Origin: Hyphomicrobiales bacterium | Lineage (GTDB): Bacteria > Pseudomonadota > Alphaproteobacteria > Rhizobiales > Beijerinckiaceae | DNA length: 17,584 nt | Reading direction: 5' to 3' | NCBI GenBank assembly: GCA_947374125.1 | Contig: CANCAR010000033.1 | Coordinates: 1 to 17,584, forward strand | In this document: positions 16,241-17,584 of the stretch, piece after piece | Position numbering within the stretch: the first letter of the stretch is position 1 | How the letters are laid out: each line of letters starts with the position of its first letter | Program-made: the position numbers and the translations under genes | The notes under the pieces: generated by a model | What the model saw: the letters and a program-made list of their open reading frames with translations, nothing else | The model's database searches: none | Told to the model about the DNA's origin: nothing

Positions 16241-17443
16241 ATGAAAATCCAAGACCTCGAAGTCTTCATCGTTGGCAACCCGCCGCCCAAATTTGGGGGT
16301 CGCTATTTCATCTTCATGAAACTCACCACCGACAATGGGATCACGGGTGTTGGCGAAGTGTACGATGCGGCCTTTAGCGCTAAAGCGATGAAGGTGATGA
16401 TTGAGGATGTCTTCGAAAGCCACATTCAAGGCATGGATCCGTTTCATCTCGAGAAGATGTTTAAAAACGTCTATGGCCGCGGTTATTCCCAGCGCCCGAA
16501 CCCGACGCTCACCGCCGTGATCGCTGGATTTGAAATCGCGATGTGGGACATTAAGGGTAAAGCACTCAACAAACCCGTCTATGAACTTTTAGGCGGAAAA
16601 GTTCATGAGAAGCTTCGCTCCTACACCTATCTCTATCCCAAAGGCGGCGACGCCTATGTCGATACCGATGTCTATTATAATCCCGATGTCGCGGCCGAGC
16701 GCGCCGTTGAATATCTCGAGCAAGGCTTCACCGCCCTTAAATTCGATCCGATCCCGTTTGGTACCTTTGATCCACGCCAACCAAGCTTAGAGATGATGGA
16801 TCGTGCCGAACAATTCTGCAAAAAATTGCGCCAAGTCTGCGGCACAAAGGCCGATCTTTTATTCGGCACGCATGGACAATTCACGACCTCAGGCGCTATC
16901 CGTCTGGCGCGTCGTCTAGAAGCCTATGATCCGCTGTGGTTTGAAGAACCAACACCCCCCGAAATGCCGGAAGAAATGGCACTCGTAGCGCGCCAAACCA
17001 CCATTCCGATTGCCACCGGTGAGCGACTTTCAACCAAGTATGAATTCGCGCGCGTGCTTCAAACAGGTGCAGCCCATATTCTGCAAATGGCCATCAGCCG
17101 CGTCGGCGGATTGATGGAAACCAAAAAAATCGCTGCAATGGCCGAAACCCATTACGCGCAAATTGCCCCGCATCTCTATTGCGGGCCCGTTGAAGCCGCC
17201 GCCAATGTGCAACTCGCTGCATCCATCCCGAATTTCTTGGTGCTTGAAAGTATTGAGCGGTTCGATGGATTTTACGGTGCCTTGGTCAAAAACAAAATCA
17301 AATGGGAAGCGGGTTACGTGATCCCGTCCAATGAACCGGGCTTAGGGATTGAGCTTGATGAAGAGCTTGCCCGCGCCCACCCCTACACGGGTAAAGATCT
17401 ACATCTCGTGCCGGTTTTTGATCCGATGAATTTACCGAATTAG
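16241..17443 (+). CDS. Enolase-superfamily enzyme, mandelate racemase/MLE type
   Basis: A 400-residue protein with the N-terminal capping domain (1-125) and a TIM barrel of the enolase superfamily. Enzymes of this fold abstract a proton next to a carboxylate, usually leading to racemisation or dehydration. Candidate active-site residues are K167 in LKFDP, H211 in FGTHGQFT, E236 in FEEP, E261 in TGERLS and H311 in APHLYCGP. The pattern is nearest to the galactonate-dehydratase-like part of the mandelate racemase group. Unusually, the position where relatives carry the first metal-binding Asp (D-x-N or DFHG) reads G209-T210-H211. AAGGAAA (16227-16233) supports the ATG at 16241. It follows the FAD/GcvT gene but is separated by a composite repeat, so membership of the same operon is uncertain. 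The substrate is unknown; sugar acids or a hydroxylated betaine are possibilities. Confidence 0.87.
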   Translation: MKIQDLEVFIVGNPPPKFGGRYFIFMKLTTDNGITGVGEVYDAAFSAKAMKVMIEDVFESHIQGMDPFHLEKMFKNVYGRGYSQRPNPTLTAVIAGFEIAMWDIKGKALNKPVYELLGGKVHEKLRSYTYLYPKGGDAYVDTDVYYNPDVAAERAVEYLEQGFTALKFDPIPFGTFDPRQPSLEMMDRAEQFCKKLRQVCGTKADLLFGTHGQFTTSGAIRLARRLEAYDPLWFEEPTPPEMPEEMALVARQTTIPIATGERLSTKYEFARVLQTGAAHILQMAISRVGGLMETKKIAAMAETHYAQIAPHLYCGPVEAAANVQLAASIPNFLVLESIERFDGFYGALVKNKIKWEAGYVIPSNEPGLGIELDEELARAHPYTGKDLHLVPVFDPMNLPN

Positions 17444-17453
17444 AAAAGGCGAA

Positions 17454-17584
17454 TGGCGAATGGTGAGTAGCGAATAGGGATTAAGTTATCTTTCGGACCG
17501 CGCGTCTCTTGGACAGCGCATGGAATGCGAGCCGGAGGCTCGCGGTCCAATCATTAGCCCCTACTCGCTACTCACCATTCGCCA
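17454..17584. repeat. Composite element: GGACCGCG palindrome inside inverted heptamer arms
   Basis: The left arm 17454-17480 (TGGCGAATGGTGAGTAGCGA...) and right arm 17558-17584 are inverted repeats, matching at 25 of 27 positions by eye. Both consist of GGCGAAT-like 7-base units. Between them at 17495-17548 lies a full GGACCGCG...CGCGGTCC palindrome with inner hairpin GCGAGCC/GGCTCGC (17527-17533 with 17537-17543). The element reaches the right edge of the window and may continue beyond it. Confidence 0.85.

Noticed and set aside
17454..17584. CRISPR-like array from the repeated short units
   Set aside because: Units are 7 bases, contiguous and inverted around a palindrome, with no spacers and no cas genes.

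Overview
The window (about 17.6 kb) looks like chromosomal DNA of an alphaproteobacterium, most likely of the Hyphomicrobiales (Rhizobiales). The evidence is the protein families, a medium-high GC content with codon use to match, and four families of intergenic palindromes of kinds familiar from that order. Genus cannot be read from the sequence.

Layout. (1) 90-5647, plus strand: a folate/corrinoid one-carbon operon. It holds a MetF-type methylenetetrahydrofolate reductase, a stand-alone pterin-binding methyltransferase (methyl-THF:corrinoid type), a [2Fe-2S]/ASKHA corrinoid-reactivating protein (RACo type) and, after a palindromic repeat, a [4Fe-4S] L-serine dehydratase. (2) 5648-8726: an accessory insert with palindromic elements, a putative toxin/antitoxin pair, a decayed second copy of the 3' end of the cocE-like gene, and an AT-rich two-gene cassette (DUF4365-like nuclease-fold protein plus an unrecognised 384-residue protein, overlapping by ATGA). 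(3) 8727-11762, minus strand: a LysR regulator followed by a CocE/NonD serine hydrolase. (4) 11845-17443, plus strand, divergent from lysR: a non-pyrrolysine MttB-superfamily methyltransferase, a GcvT-fused FAD dehydrogenase of the dimethylglycine/sarcosine dehydrogenase type, and an enolase-superfamily enzyme. Between lysR and mttB lie two similar inverted repeats that look like a LysR operator.

How it could work together (inference). An MttB-family enzyme would take one methyl group from a quaternary amine, perhaps glycine betaine, onto a corrinoid protein that is not encoded in this window. The pterin-binding protein would pass it to THF, and the RACo-like protein would rescue oxidised cobalt. 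MetF, running in the oxidative direction, would give methylene-THF. The FAD/GcvT enzyme would remove the other methyls, also as methylene-THF. Glycine plus methylene-THF gives serine (GlyA, not in the window), which serine dehydratase turns into pyruvate and ammonia. This is a complete oxygenase-free route from a betaine to central metabolism, apart from the missing corrinoid protein and GlyA.

The best candidates for something little described are this aerobic-type corrinoid betaine locus, the coupled DUF4365/384-residue cassette in the insert, and the nested palindromes bracketed by 7-base repeat tracts around the last gene.
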